Assembly: GCA_049325575.1 (NCBI GenBank)
Contig: JBMOLK010000112.1
Span: 23,238-87,237, forward strand
Direction: 5' to 3'
Origin: JBMOLK01 sp049325575
Lineage (GTDB): Bacteria > Bacillota > Clostridia > Acetivibrionales > Acetivibrionaceae
Length of the DNA: 64,000 nt
The notes below the pieces were generated by a model. It was not told the origin of the DNA, searched no databases, and saw only the letters and a program-made list of their open reading frames with translations. Below, one piece after another: positions 8,702 through 18,063 of the stretch (within the stretch, counting starts at the first letter, position 1; the number at the start of each line of letters is the position of its first letter). The translations under genes and the position numbers were made by a program.

Positions 8702-9196
8702 ATGGAAAAAACGAACATTGTTTTGATAGGTATGCCTGGATCAGGAAAAAGCACTATAGGTGTACTTCTTGCAAAAACGCTAAGGAAGCCTTTTATTGAT
8801 ACCGACTTGTTAATCCAGCAAAAGTATAATAGATATCTCCAGGATATAATCGACAAGGAAGGAATAGATAATTTTCTTTCCAAGGAGGAAAAAGTAGTAG
8901 TGGCAATAGATGTAAAGAATCATGTTATTGCTACAGGGGGAAGCGTTATCTACAGTAATGCTGCACTAAATCATCTTAAGAGAGACAGTATTCTGGTTTA
9001 TCTACAGCTTAGGTTTGATGAGATAGACAATAGAATAAGAAACATATCCAGCAGAGGAATAGCCAAGGAGAAAGACCAGACGCTGATGGATTTGTATTAT
9101 GAAAGAGTACCGCTTTATGAAAAGCATGCCCATATGACTGTAAACTGCTCTGATAAGCATATTGAAGATATTAACAGAGATAAAAACCAGGCTTGA
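8702..9196 (+). CDS. Shikimate-kinase-like P-loop protein
   Basis: The 164-aa protein has the shikimate kinase layout: Walker A GMPGSGKST (residues 10-18), the DTD motif at about 33-35, the glycine-rich ATGGSV near 79-84, and the adenine-side YYERVPLYEKHA. Shikimate kinase phosphorylates shikimate in chorismate synthesis. The usual GExxFRxxE element is here EGIDNFLSKEE, so the conserved shikimate-binding Arg is replaced by Leu. It may therefore be a diverged paralogue with another substrate, which is why no symbol is given. AAGGAGC lies just before the ATG; TTGACA at 8649 with TAAGTA 16 bases on is a possible promoter. Confidence 0.75.
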   Translation: MEKTNIVLIGMPGSGKSTIGVLLAKTLRKPFIDTDLLIQQKYNRYLQDIIDKEGIDNFLSKEEKVVVAIDVKNHVIATGGSVIYSNAALNHLKRDSILVYLQLRFDEIDNRIRNISSRGIAKEKDQTLMDLYYERVPLYEKHAHMTVNCSDKHIEDINRDKNQA

Positions 9197-9308
9197 GTCG
9201 GAAGAAGTAAAAAAAATTTAAAATTTTTTTAAATTTTTGTATAAAGACCTGGGATTTGGGTCAATAATATTAATGACCTCACAAAATACATTTTGACCCC
9301 CTTTACAT

Positions 9309-9341
9309 GGGTTAGTCCTAACGGACTAACCTCTTTTTTTT
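9309..9341 (+). terminator. Rho-independent terminator
   Basis: GGTTAGTCC-TAAC-GGACTAACC, a perfect 9-bp stem, followed by TCTTTTTTTT. It lies 113 bases past the kinase-like gene. The rest of 9197-9584 shows only A/T tracts and no gene. Confidence 0.9.
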
Positions 9342-9584
9342 GACTAATATCGTGTCTTATTGTCTGGCAGAATTTATACAACTAAAGGGTTATTTCAATA
9401 AAACTGCTTCAAAAACAAAATGGTTTGGTCTATAATTATTTTTATAGGTTGTATACAAAGTATTTAAAAGAATTTTACTAAAGTGGCTGATATAATTGTT
9501 GTTTAAGCATCTAAGTGTATATGTTATGGCTATATAGAAGTGGTTCTTTGCAAAGCCAATTGAAGCGAAAGGAACGATATTAAT

Positions 9585-10118
9585 ATGAGAAAAAAATTAA
9601 ATTTTGCCGCTTTATTGATGGCTATACTTATCCTATCTTCATGCCAATATAGTAATACAGGTAATAAGAACACAGTAAAACCAACAGCACCAGATTTAAT
9701 GGAAAATGATGTGGAAAATGTGCTAAGTGAAGTATTAAACGAGAACTATGACAAGTTTACTAATGTAGTGAAGTATATTGAAATAACAAAAGAAATTGAG
9801 CATATATATGGTGATAAAGATATAGAAGCTGTAAATTATATAAATGCTATAAATAATGATAAAATTGAGATATCAGATACAAATGTCAAAGAACAAATAA
9901 ATTCAATAATTAAAGATTTGAACTTTAAGAGCATACTTGAGACAGAAAACGATATATATTTTACTTCAGGTTATAGTTCCACGGAGTATAACGGTCTTAC
10001 ATATTCAGGAATTGACTATTGCCTTATATATGTAAAAGATGGAGGTAAGCCAGAGTATGATTTACCATATGAATGGATAAAGGGTAATTGGTACTTTATG
10101 GCTATAGAAAGAGTATAA
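9585..10118 (+). CDS. Lipoprotein of unknown function
   Basis: The N terminus MRKKLNFAALLMAILILSSC is a lipoprotein signal with lipobox LSSC, so the mature protein should be lipid-anchored at Cys20 on the outer face of the membrane. The ~155-residue mature part is Asn/Asp/Glu-rich, starts with a flexible stretch, and ends in a Tyr/Trp-rich segment (YEWIKGNWYFMAIERV) that resembles small beta-rich domains of other clostridial lipoproteins. Monocistronic. AAAGGAACG about 8 bases before the ATG is the ribosome binding site. No family recognised. Confidence 0.75.
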   Translation: MRKKLNFAALLMAILILSSCQYSNTGNKNTVKPTAPDLMENDVENVLSEVLNENYDKFTNVVKYIEITKEIEHIYGDKDIEAVNYINAINNDKIEISDTNVKEQINSIIKDLNFKSILETENDIYFTSGYSSTEYNGLTYSGIDYCLIYVKDGGKPEYDLPYEWIKGNWYFMAIERV

Positions 10119-10281
10119 TAAATATTAAATATTCTATCTTCTATCTTTTATGATTCATTGGGTTACTGATTTCAACAACTTGAACAATTATAAGAACATA
10201 AAAACCGATAAACGACAAATAATTTCCACCCATATACCTAATTACAAAGCGGGAACTATTTGCCGTTTGCGTTTTACCCTT

Positions 10282-12090
10282 TTACACCAACGCCTCCAGC
10301 TCCGTCAATACCTCCCCAAATACATTCAATGCATCCTGAACCGGTTTTGGAGTAGACAAATCAACTCCAGCAGTTTTTAAAAGCTCAAGAGGATAATTTG
10401 AGCCTCCACTCTTTAAAAACTCTATATAGCGGTCAACGGCAGGCTTGCCCTCCTTTAGGATCATGCTTGAGATTGCAGTAGCGGAGGAGAAACCGGTTGC
10501 GTATTTATAGACATAGAAGCTGGTGTAAAAATGGGGAATTCTTGCCCATTCTATGGCTATATCCTCATCCACTGTTACTTCAGCTTCAAAATATTTCTTG
10601 TTAAGATCCAGGTACACGCTGCTTAAGACATCGGAGGTCAGTGCTTCACCATTTTTATACTTTGAGTGGACGATCTTTTCAAACTCTGCAAACATGACCT
10701 GCCTGAATATAGTACCCCTGAACTGCTCAAGATAGTGGTTTAGAAGATGAGCCTTCTCCATTTTATTGCCGGTGTTGTCAAGGAGGTATTTCATTAGCAG
10801 TGATTCGTTCACAGTTGAGGCAACTTCTGCTACAAATATTTTATATTCAGAATACACGTAAGGCTGGGTCTTGTTTGTGTAATAGGAGTGAAGTGCATGA
10901 CCCATTTCATGTGCAAGGGTGAATACATCGTTTATTGTACCCTGGTAGTTTAAAAGAACATAAGGGTGTGTCTTGTAAGCACCCCAGGAGTAAGCGCCAC
11001 TGGTCTTACCCTGATTTTCATACACATCAATCCAGCCCTTTGTAAAGCCTTCCTTCAGGTAACCCAGGTATTCACTTCCCAATGGTTTGAGGCCTTCTTC
11101 AACCATTCGCAATGCTTCGTTATATGGGATGTTCTTTTTTGATTCTTCAATTATAGGTACGTACAAGTCATACATATGAAGCTCATCAAGCTTTAGTGCC
11201 TTTTTTCTAAGCTTGAGATATCGATGCAGAAGATGGAGGTTCTTATCAACGGTATCTATCAGATTATCGTATACATCGATGCTTATATTGTCGGCATCAA
11301 GGGAGGCCTCAAGGGATGAATTGTATTTGCTTGCGGTAGCATAGAATTTGGCTGCCTTTATATTACCTGTCAGTGAGGCGGCAAGGGTATTTCTGAATTT
11401 ACCATAGGTACTGTATAGCGCATTGAAAGCATCTTTTCGAACCCTTCTATCCTTGCTTTCAAGGAACTTGACATACCTTCCCTTTGTAAGCTCCACTTCT
11501 TCGCCGTCTTCATCCTTTATAAACGGGAATTTAATATCCGCATTGTTGAGCATTGTAAAGATTTCTCTGGACGAGCCGGAGACCTCTGATGAAAGAGCCA
11601 GCAATTCTTCTTCCCTCTCGGATAAAATATGCTCCTTTTGCCTTAATATCTCATTAAAGAACTGCCTGTAAACTTCAAGCTCCTTGCTGGCATTTAAATA
11701 GCTCTTTAGCTTATCTTCTGGAATCGAGATCAATTCAGGTACGATAAAGGAAGTAGAGGCGTAGGCTTCGGTGGTCAGGGTAGATGCTCTATCGGCAAGA
11801 CCCTGGTACAGGGGGTCTGCATTGTTTTCATCCTTTTTCATCCTGGCATATACAAAAACCTTGTCATTTAGAGACATTAGATCGTTGCTAAGCTTCAAGC
11901 ACTCCAAAAGCTTTTCGGGGCCTTCATTTAAGGTGCCCTTGAACTTTACAATATCTCCTATATACTGCTTTACCTTTTTAAAGTCCTCTTCCCATTTATC
12001 AATATTTTCATATATGTCTTCCAGCTTCCACTTGTACTTACTGTCTATTTCATCCCTCTTTGGAAGTGTCTTCACTTTGGCTTCCGACAT
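10282..12090 (-). CDS. pepF: Oligoendopeptidase F
   Basis: M3 family zinc metallopeptidase of 602 aa, a cytoplasmic enzyme cleaving short peptides. The zinc motif HExxH is in LAHEMGHALHSYYTN near residue 392, with the third ligand expected in the following ES(L) helix (STVNESLLMKYLL). The downstream block RIPHFYTSFYVYKYATG is characteristic of the PepF branch. Start ATG with AAGGAGG 10 bases upstream. Transcribed toward the lipoprotein gene and apparently alone. Confidence 0.95.
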   Translation of the reverse strand: MSEAKVKTLPKRDEIDSKYKWKLEDIYENIDKWEEDFKKVKQYIGDIVKFKGTLNEGPEKLLECLKLSNDLMSLNDKVFVYARMKKDENNADPLYQGLADRASTLTTEAYASTSFIVPELISIPEDKLKSYLNASKELEVYRQFFNEILRQKEHILSEREEELLALSSEVSGSSREIFTMLNNADIKFPFIKDEDGEEVELTKGRYVKFLESKDRRVRKDAFNALYSTYGKFRNTLAASLTGNIKAAKFYATASKYNSSLEASLDADNISIDVYDNLIDTVDKNLHLLHRYLKLRKKALKLDELHMYDLYVPIIEESKKNIPYNEALRMVEEGLKPLGSEYLGYLKEGFTKGWIDVYENQGKTSGAYSWGAYKTHPYVLLNYQGTINDVFTLAHEMGHALHSYYTNKTQPYVYSEYKIFVAEVASTVNESLLMKYLLDNTGNKMEKAHLLNHYLEQFRGTIFRQVMFAEFEKIVHSKYKNGEALTSDVLSSVYLDLNKKYFEAEVTVDEDIAIEWARIPHFYTSFYVYKYATGFSSATAISSMILKEGKPAVDRYIEFLKSGGSNYPLELLKTAGVDLSTPKPVQDALNVFGEVLTELEALV

Positions 12091-12210
12091 GTTTGCAGGC
12101 CTCCTTGTACTTTTATTTGAAGAATAGTATTCAATATTACATTTTATACTTTATATGATTTATTATTAGTAATTTTTTGCCGATTAATCTATAAAGTTCA
12201 AATAAAGCAT

Positions 12211-12567
12211 CTAAAGCTCATTATATTTATTGTGCTTACCCTTGCATTTGGAGACAGGATATTTTTTTTCATTCTTTTTTACCTTGTCCATTATTGCTTT
12301 ATTAAGGTCCAACCCCATATCGTTGGACAAAAGGAGCAGATACGAAGCAATATCCGCAATTTCCTCTTTAACGTCATCAAACTTTTCGGATGACAGATAC
12401 TCTTTTATTTCTTCATCTGTTTTCCACTGAAAGTGCTCCATAAGCTCCGCAGACTCGATGGCGATAGACATTGATAGATTTTTTGGAGTATGGAATTTAC
12501 TCCAGTCACGTTGGGATCTAAATTTTAGCAGTGTCTCTACAGCACCGGTCAAATCAAAGTTGTTCAT
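12211..12567 (-). CDS. MazG-like nucleotide pyrophosphohydrolase
   Basis: An all-alpha NTP pyrophosphatase of about 118 aa, close to the RS21-C6/dCTPase type. The family line FRSQRDWSKFHTPKNLSMSI is followed by the metal-binding IESAELMEHFQW and EEIADIASYLLLLSN, giving the ExxE...ExxD layout. Likely cleans up non-canonical or excess nucleotides. The start at 12567 (MNNFDL) has GGGAGG 12 bases upstream, whereas the first in-frame ATG at 12606 has none. Lies just upstream (in its own strand sense) of pepF with a ~120-base gap. Confidence 0.85.
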   Translation of the reverse strand: MNNFDLTGAVETLLKFRSQRDWSKFHTPKNLSMSIAIESAELMEHFQWKTDEEIKEYLSSEKFDDVKEEIADIASYLLLLSNDMGLDLNKAIMDKVKKNEKKYPVSKCKGKHNKYNEL

Positions 12568-12706
12568 AAAGCTGATAGCCTCCCATCCGGAAAAGGAATA
12601 AGACATGAATCTTATTCACATTATATACTAACATACTGTATTTTCCAAGGTATATTTTGTTTTTGGGCGTAACTTTGGCCGCTCTAATATTTTGCTTAAA
12701 ATATCA

Positions 12707-12740
12707 AAAAAAAAACACCTTCTATAGAAAAGAAGGTGTT
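12707..12740 (-). terminator. Terminator of the SLH-protein gene
   Basis: Read on the minus strand: AACACCTTCT, a short loop, AGAAGGTGTT, then a run of nine T. Located 33 bases past the stop of the surface-protein gene. Confidence 0.9.
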
Positions 12741-12773
12741 ATAAGAAGGTTATAGGGGAGTTAAGTAAAACAA

Positions 12774-15700
12774 TTAAAACCTTTCCAAAACTTTATATAG
12801 CATCACCGCAGCTTCCGCTCTGGTGGCATAATCTTTTGGTGCAAGCCTTGTAGCACTTTTGCCGTTTAGTATTTTTTCTCCGTTTAGTACTGCCACGCTT
12901 GACAGGGCATAAGGGGAAACAAGACTTTTATCGCTATAGACATCCAGTATGGTATCACTGTAGTGCGGCAAGGGCCTGTCTACGATTTTTAGTGACCTGG
13001 CCAGAATTACTGCCATATCTTCCCTCTTAATAGGCTGATTGGGGTAAAAGTAATTGTTGCCTGTCCCCGTAATAATACCCATATTTTTTGCAATCATTAC
13101 ATTTCTATAATACCATTGGCCGGGTTTGACATCTGTAAAAGTTCCTACAGGAGTTTTATCAATTCCAAATGCCTTTACAATAAGGCTTATAAATTCTGCC
13201 CTGGTTATTATGTCGTTTGGTGCAAATATCCCAAGCTGCTCTGATTTGCCTTTTATAATATCCCTTCCTGCCAGATCCTCTATGGCAGCTTTGGCCCAGG
13301 GGACGGAAGTCAAGTCATTAAAAGTCCTGGGCAGCGAAGTTTGAGTAATTCCTATATTGGTGTAGTAGGTATATATGTTCCCGCTGTGGGCCTTAACCTT
13401 ATAATAATACTGCGTACCGGCAGAGAGGCTGGTATCTACATACTTTACAGTATCCCGGCCGACACGGCCTATTTCCGCAAAGTCTCCCCTGCTGGACTTT
13501 CTTTCTATAATAAAGCCTTCTTCGTCTTCAGAGTTATCTTTCCATTCAAGGACAACCTGGTTTGCTGACATTGTTTTTACTATAAGGTCGGAAGGAGCAG
13601 TCATAGCCTTCATCACTACTTCAATCTCCTGGCTGTATGACTGAAGATTATAGGAAGACTTGTAAACAGCCACCCTGAAGTAGTAAATGGTATCAGTATT
13701 TAATCCCTTTACAGTGTAGCTTGTTGCATTTGCCTTAAGTGAAGCTTCTTCCTTCCACTCTCCGTCTACACCAATTTTCTTTTCCAGCTTAAAGCCAGTT
13801 TCATCATTTGTCTTGTCATTCCAGGTCAGGCTGACAGACGATGTAGAAATGATGGTGGATTTTAGATTTTCAGGAGGATCAAGGCGTAAGCCGTCTACCT
13901 TGGCCTCATTTGAGAAATCTGATGAGTTGTATGAGTTAACCGCTTTAATCCTGTATACATAGGTAAGATCTGGAGCAATACCTGAATCAAACCAGAAAGC
14001 AACATCCGGTTCGATGGATCCTACTTCCAAAAACACTCCATTACCTGCTTTTCGTTCAATTAAGAGCTTTGATTCTCCGGTAGATTCATTTGTCCATGTA
14101 AGCTTAACCAGACCTGCAGAGCTCCACACCGCTTTAAGGTCCTTTGGCGGCTTAATCTTTGTGTAGGCACCAACACCTTCAGCCGATTTAGGGTAAGGCC
14201 TGGAATATACATTATCAGCTAGAACTGCCTTGACCCTGTAAAAGTATCTGGTATTTGGGAGTAGGTCCATATCGCTGTAACTGTTAAATCCGGCTGCAAG
14301 AGTTTTTACTACTGTCCAGCTGCCGTCAATGCCCGTTTTTCTTTCAATACAGGTACTATAGCTTGAGTAGTCTGCATATAGCCAGGATAGGTCAATTTGG
14401 GTAGCAGAAACAGGGGTAACGGTTAAGGAAGCCGGTGGGTCCTTAATTATTGAAGTGGTGCAGGAGACTTCCTTTGTGTATGAAGAAGCAATCCCGGAAG
14501 GATTAAACGGTATTACCCTGTATGTATAGTTGGATATATTATTGACACCGTTATCTGTATAAGTAGTTGTATTGGCCGGAACTGTTGCTATCTCAACAAA
14601 GCTGTCGGAATTTACTTTTCTCTCAATCTTAAAGCCTGACTCGTTGTTTGACCCGTCCTGCCAGTTTAAAGTTATTTTTGTGGCTGATGTAATATCAAGC
14701 CCAAGTGAAAGAGCTGGGGAGGGAGGGCCTGTAAATATGGAGTATTCAGAGGTTGAAGCTGTATTGTTATTAGCATCCACGGCAACAACCTTATAGAAGT
14801 AAGTTTCATTAAGTGAAATATTATTTGTATCTGAATATGAGGTTATATTGCTGTCAAGCACAGCTACAGGACTAAAACTGCCTGTACCGGTTTTTCTTTC
14901 TATCCTTAGGGTGAAGTTTTCGCTGGTTGGATTAGTCCAGCTTATATCAATTCTTCCAGGACTTACAGGCACACACTGCAAGTTGGAAGGAGCTAATAGC
15001 TTGGTTATAGGCTTTGATATATTACTAAAGCCTTTATATTTTTCGTTATTTATAGAAAGTCTGTACCTGTATGTACCATCCTCTCTGGGTTGGTCTGTAA
15101 CGCTGGTGCTGTTTGCCGTCAACTGTGGTTTTATTACTTCCCATGGCCCCCATGCATTTTCCATATATTTTGATCTTTCAAGCATAAAATTCTCGATGTT
15201 TGGGGTGTATCCCCAGTATATAGTTGTAATACCGTTTTGCATCAAGGCACTTATTGAAGGAGGTTCAATGGGAGTTATTGTAATGGACGGTGAGAATGTT
15301 GATGAATAACCTCTCACGTCCTGGGAAGCTATTACGTATTGTGCAGGAACACCGGATGACAGGGAGGAATCTATGAAGCTAATGGAGGTTTCATCATTAT
15401 CAAGTACAGCCACCTCCCCAAAACCTACTCTATTAACTGCGGTGCTTCTGGTGGCAAGGGAGTTGTTAACCCATGTAAGGGTAACTTCCTTATTGTTTAT
15501 ATGAAGCTTTGATGAAACTATTGAAGGGCTTTTCATCTGTGAGGTGGACGCACTACGGGCTGCAGTTTCGATTGAATTCCCGTTAGGGTCTACAGCAGTA
15601 ACCGTATAGTTATAGGATGTTTGGGGCAAAAGATCAGTATCTTCAAAACGTAAATAGTTTCTTTCTATATCGACATCTATATTGGCTATTAATACACCAT

Positions 15701-15896
15701 CCCTGGCTACACCATAGTATACGGCGTTTGCAACCGAAGTCCAGCTTAGGTTTATCTGGGTATCTGAATTTAATAGCCCAGGACTTGCATCAAGGCTTAA
15801 TGCTGCCCTTACGGTAATAACTGCACCGAATATTAAAATAAAAGTAATCAATATAAAAATGCCTGATTTAAGGTATTTATTTAAGGTTACTTTCAT
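12774..15896 (-). CDS. Surface protein with nine FnIII and three SLH domains
   Basis: A secreted 1040-aa cell-surface protein. Residues 5-30 form a signal peptide. About nine fibronectin type III modules follow, each with the pattern xPxxLxxxxxSxxxIxLxWxD and a Tyr/Val-rich end (for example KPPKDLKAVWSSAGLVKLTW). The last ~180 residues are three S-layer homology motifs (FNDLTSVPWAKAAIEDLA, FTDVKPGQWYYRNVMIA, YSDTILDVYSDKSLVSPYA), which anchor proteins to pyruvylated wall polymers. There is no catalytic domain or cohesin, so it may be an adhesin or spacer. The ATG at 15896 is preferred over 15911 because GGGGGAT lies 6 bases before it. Single-gene transcript with its own terminator. Confidence 0.9.
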   Translation of the reverse strand: MKVTLNKYLKSGIFILITFILIFGAVITVRAALSLDASPGLLNSDTQINLSWTSVANAVYYGVARDGVLIANIDVDIERNYLRFEDTDLLPQTSYNYTVTAVDPNGNSIETAARSASTSQMKSPSIVSSKLHINNKEVTLTWVNNSLATRSTAVNRVGFGEVAVLDNDETSISFIDSSLSSGVPAQYVIASQDVRGYSSTFSPSITITPIEPPSISALMQNGITTIYWGYTPNIENFMLERSKYMENAWGPWEVIKPQLTANSTSVTDQPREDGTYRYRLSINNEKYKGFSNISKPITKLLAPSNLQCVPVSPGRIDISWTNPTSENFTLRIERKTGTGSFSPVAVLDSNITSYSDTNNISLNETYFYKVVAVDANNNTASTSEYSIFTGPPSPALSLGLDITSATKITLNWQDGSNNESGFKIERKVNSDSFVEIATVPANTTTYTDNGVNNISNYTYRVIPFNPSGIASSYTKEVSCTTSIIKDPPASLTVTPVSATQIDLSWLYADYSSYSTCIERKTGIDGSWTVVKTLAAGFNSYSDMDLLPNTRYFYRVKAVLADNVYSRPYPKSAEGVGAYTKIKPPKDLKAVWSSAGLVKLTWTNESTGESKLLIERKAGNGVFLEVGSIEPDVAFWFDSGIAPDLTYVYRIKAVNSYNSSDFSNEAKVDGLRLDPPENLKSTIISTSSVSLTWNDKTNDETGFKLEKKIGVDGEWKEEASLKANATSYTVKGLNTDTIYYFRVAVYKSSYNLQSYSQEIEVVMKAMTAPSDLIVKTMSANQVVLEWKDNSEDEEGFIIERKSSRGDFAEIGRVGRDTVKYVDTSLSAGTQYYYKVKAHSGNIYTYYTNIGITQTSLPRTFNDLTSVPWAKAAIEDLAGRDIIKGKSEQLGIFAPNDIITRAEFISLIVKAFGIDKTPVGTFTDVKPGQWYYRNVMIAKNMGIITGTGNNYFYPNQPIKREDMAVILARSLKIVDRPLPHYSDTILDVYSDKSLVSPYALSSVAVLNGEKILNGKSATRLAPKDYATRAEAAVMLYKVLERF

Positions 15897-16023
15897 TGTT
15901 ATCCCCCGCAACTAAATGCAAACATTAATAGCATTGCTTATTCTTTATCGAGATATTTTGCCAAAAAGTTAATGCTTATTTAAAATAAAATTAAAATTAA
16001 CCGGGATTGGATAAAAAATACTC

Positions 16024-16052
16024 TTGAAATATATAGTTTTTTTTAGTATACT
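16024..16052 (+). promoter_or_regulatory. Probable promoter of tRNA-Arg
   Basis: TTGAAA (16024-16029), a 17-base spacer, and TATACT (16047-16052), 36 bases before the tRNA 5' end. Confidence 0.55.
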
Positions 16053-16087
16053 AATAGACGTTGATTTTGGATATAATACTATTATAT

Positions 16088-16162
16088 GTCCCCATAGCAT
16101 AATGGATAGTGCACTGGTTTCCTAAACCAATGATGCAGGTTCGATTCCTGCTGGGGATACCA
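16088..16162 (+). tRNA. tRNA-Arg (CCT)
   Basis: Cloverleaf of 75 bases including encoded CCA. Acceptor GTCCCCA pairs with TGGGGAT (first pair G-U). The anticodon loop is TTCCTAA, giving anticodon CCT. The T arm is CAGGT-TCGATTC-CTGC-like. The first pair of the anticodon stem (C/A) is mismatched. A terminator hairpin follows at once. Confidence 0.95.
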
Positions 16163-16165
16163 AAT

Positions 16166-16200
16166 AAAACCGTTGACCTTACAGGTTAGCGGTTTTTATT
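16166..16200 (+). terminator. Terminator after tRNA-Arg
   Basis: AAAACCG...GACCT-TAC-AGGTT...CGGTTTT hairpin followed by TATTTT. Confidence 0.75.
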
Positions 16201-16230
16201 TTAAGATGCAAAAGGCTGACAAAATCCATT

Positions 16231-17280
16231 CTATAAATCCGATTCCGAGGGTCTTAGTGCATTTACTCCGAATGTAAAGAAAACAGCAGCAAAAAGCAGT
16301 AAAATCAGGAGATTTTGTTGAATGTCAGCAAATGGAAAACCATTCGCAAGTCTTTCATATGACTGTATTGCCCACTTCTGTGGGAAAAAGTTTGCTATTC
16401 TATCAAGGTTCTCACCCATTAAACTGGAACTGAAGTATGACCCGCTGATAAAGCATGTAAAAATAGATATTAAAGCATTTGCCAGGGAATACACCTTATT
16501 GTCTTTGATAAGACTAACGAGACCAATGCTTATACCTATTGAGGTTATAAGGAAAGTAACAAGAATTGAAAAAACATATATAACAGGTATTTTCCAATCA
16601 AAGTTGAATACATATTTTGTTATTACAAGAAAGAACAGGATCTGGGCTGCTCCAAGAATTAGATTATTTATAAATGTACCAAGGTAAAGTTCATACTCTT
16701 TTACCGGGGCACAGAAATATCTTATATAAGTTTTATTTTTTTTATCTTCAATAAGCAGTTCTGTACACGTTCCAGAAAAAAGGAGAATGAAGAGAAGAAA
16801 AAAACCCATTGAGGTTCTTTGTGTACCATAATTGTTTTTAACAACTGTAAGATGTTGGGGTGAACTTTTATTGAGGGATGTTCTTATAAATTCTTCAAAA
16901 ATTAGTCTTAGATAAATCACATTTGAGTTTTGTGTAAGACAAATAATTTTGACTGGTGCTTTTTCTTTTCGAAGCAGCTTCATTTCAAAGTCATCAGGAA
17001 TTATGACACCCATATCTATTTCTTTAAGAATTAATTTGTTTTTTATTTCATTTTGTTCAAGATACTTAACTTCAAACTTCCCGCTGCTCTTAATAAGTTT
17101 TAAAACAGGATATGAGTCATTAAATTTATTTGATATTCCGACTTTTTCAACAACATTATAAGAATGGATGTTTATTGTAAGTACACCTATCAAAAGTGGA
17201 AATACAAACATCAGGACAATTGACTGGTATTCTCTTATTATTCTTCTGGCGTAATTGATTGCGATTGTAAGGCTATTCAT
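16231..17280 (-). CDS. ABC-2 type transporter permease
   Basis: A 349-aa membrane subunit: one N-terminal helix (residues ~18-38), a large extracytoplasmic domain (~40-150), then a five-helix bundle typical of ABC-2 permeases with a large loop (YhaP/DrrB-like). It overlaps the upstream permease gene by 8 bases (ATG inside its end), so the two are coupled and probably heterodimerise. They are encoded behind the ATPase at 18064 and a two-component system. Such sets usually export lipids, drugs or peptides; substrate not deducible. Confidence 0.85.
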   Translation of the reverse strand: MNSLTIAINYARRIIREYQSIVLMFVFPLLIGVLTINIHSYNVVEKVGISNKFNDSYPVLKLIKSSGKFEVKYLEQNEIKNKLILKEIDMGVIIPDDFEMKLLRKEKAPVKIICLTQNSNVIYLRLIFEEFIRTSLNKSSPQHLTVVKNNYGTQRTSMGFFLLFILLFSGTCTELLIEDKKNKTYIRYFCAPVKEYELYLGTFINNLILGAAQILFFLVITKYVFNFDWKIPVIYVFSILVTFLITSIGISIGLVSLIKDNKVYSLANALISIFTCFISGSYFSSSLMGENLDRIANFFPQKWAIQSYERLANGFPFADIQQNLLILLLFAAVFFTFGVNALRPSESDL

Positions 17281-18052
17281 AGCTATCCCCTTTCCGGGCT
17301 ATTAAGGCGGATGCAAAAATAAAGAAGAGACCGGTTATTATAATATAGAATATGTTTGGCAAGACCGAACCTAGGGGTCTACCTTCTACCATTTTTATAT
17401 ATGCTTCAAATGCCCAACGGCTCAATGTGTACCTGCTTATTTTACTAAAGACTGCACCGGCAAAAATCCCCCCGCTTAAAAAATTCATTGCCACTACAGT
17501 AAATGTTGATATTCCTGCAACAAGTTTTGTTTCCTTGAAGGCATTTGAAATCAGCATGGAGAAAGCCACACAGACAAAAGCAAGCGATAAAGTAATCACA
17601 AATATGTTAAAATAGGCTCTGCCCCAATCAAAACCATAGGTTAGTGAAGTCAGCAGCATGAACATTGCTGAAATAATTATCATAACAGCCATGTAACCGG
17701 AGTATATACCAAGATTTATTTGAAACGAATTTGCCGGAGATACCAGCATTCTTTGATATGTCTTGTTTTCCCATTCTGCTGTCATTAGAGTAGCTATAAT
17801 TATTGAAGTTAGAGTCATAAGCTGGGTGAGGATGTAAGAAGCATAAAAAGTAACTGTATTTGTGTTGCTTCCGTGGTTTATAATTTCAATTACTGCGTAT
17901 GCATTATTACCGCTGGTTTGGCCTATAAAGTTTTCATATACATTTATTGAAATAATAAACTGAAGGAAATGTACCGCCAGCAAAGGAGCAATTATGTATG
18001 GACTTTTCATAACAAATTTGATATCCTTTAAAGCTATATTGTAAAATCTCAT
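17273..18052 (-). CDS. ABC-2 type transporter permease
   Basis: A 259-aa permease with six hydrophobic helices and the short N-terminal cytoplasmic helix MRFYNIALKDIKF typical of ABC-2 permeases. AGAGGAGC lies 7 bases before the ATG. It begins 11 bases after the ATPase stop and its end overlaps the next permease, indicating one transcript. Expected to pair with both to form an exporter. Confidence 0.86.
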   Translation of the reverse strand: MRFYNIALKDIKFVMKSPYIIAPLLAVHFLQFIISINVYENFIGQTSGNNAYAVIEIINHGSNTNTVTFYASYILTQLMTLTSIIIATLMTAEWENKTYQRMLVSPANSFQINLGIYSGYMAVMIIISAMFMLLTSLTYGFDWGRAYFNIFVITLSLAFVCVAFSMLISNAFKETKLVAGISTFTVVAMNFLSGGIFAGAVFSKISRYTLSRWAFEAYIKMVEGRPLGSVLPNIFYIIITGLFFIFASALIARKGDSYE

Positions 18053-18063
18053 GCAGTGCTCCT

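Noticed and set aside
10150..10380. Plus-strand ORF overlapping the end of pepF
   Set aside because: No ribosome binding site, and most of it is antisense to pepF.
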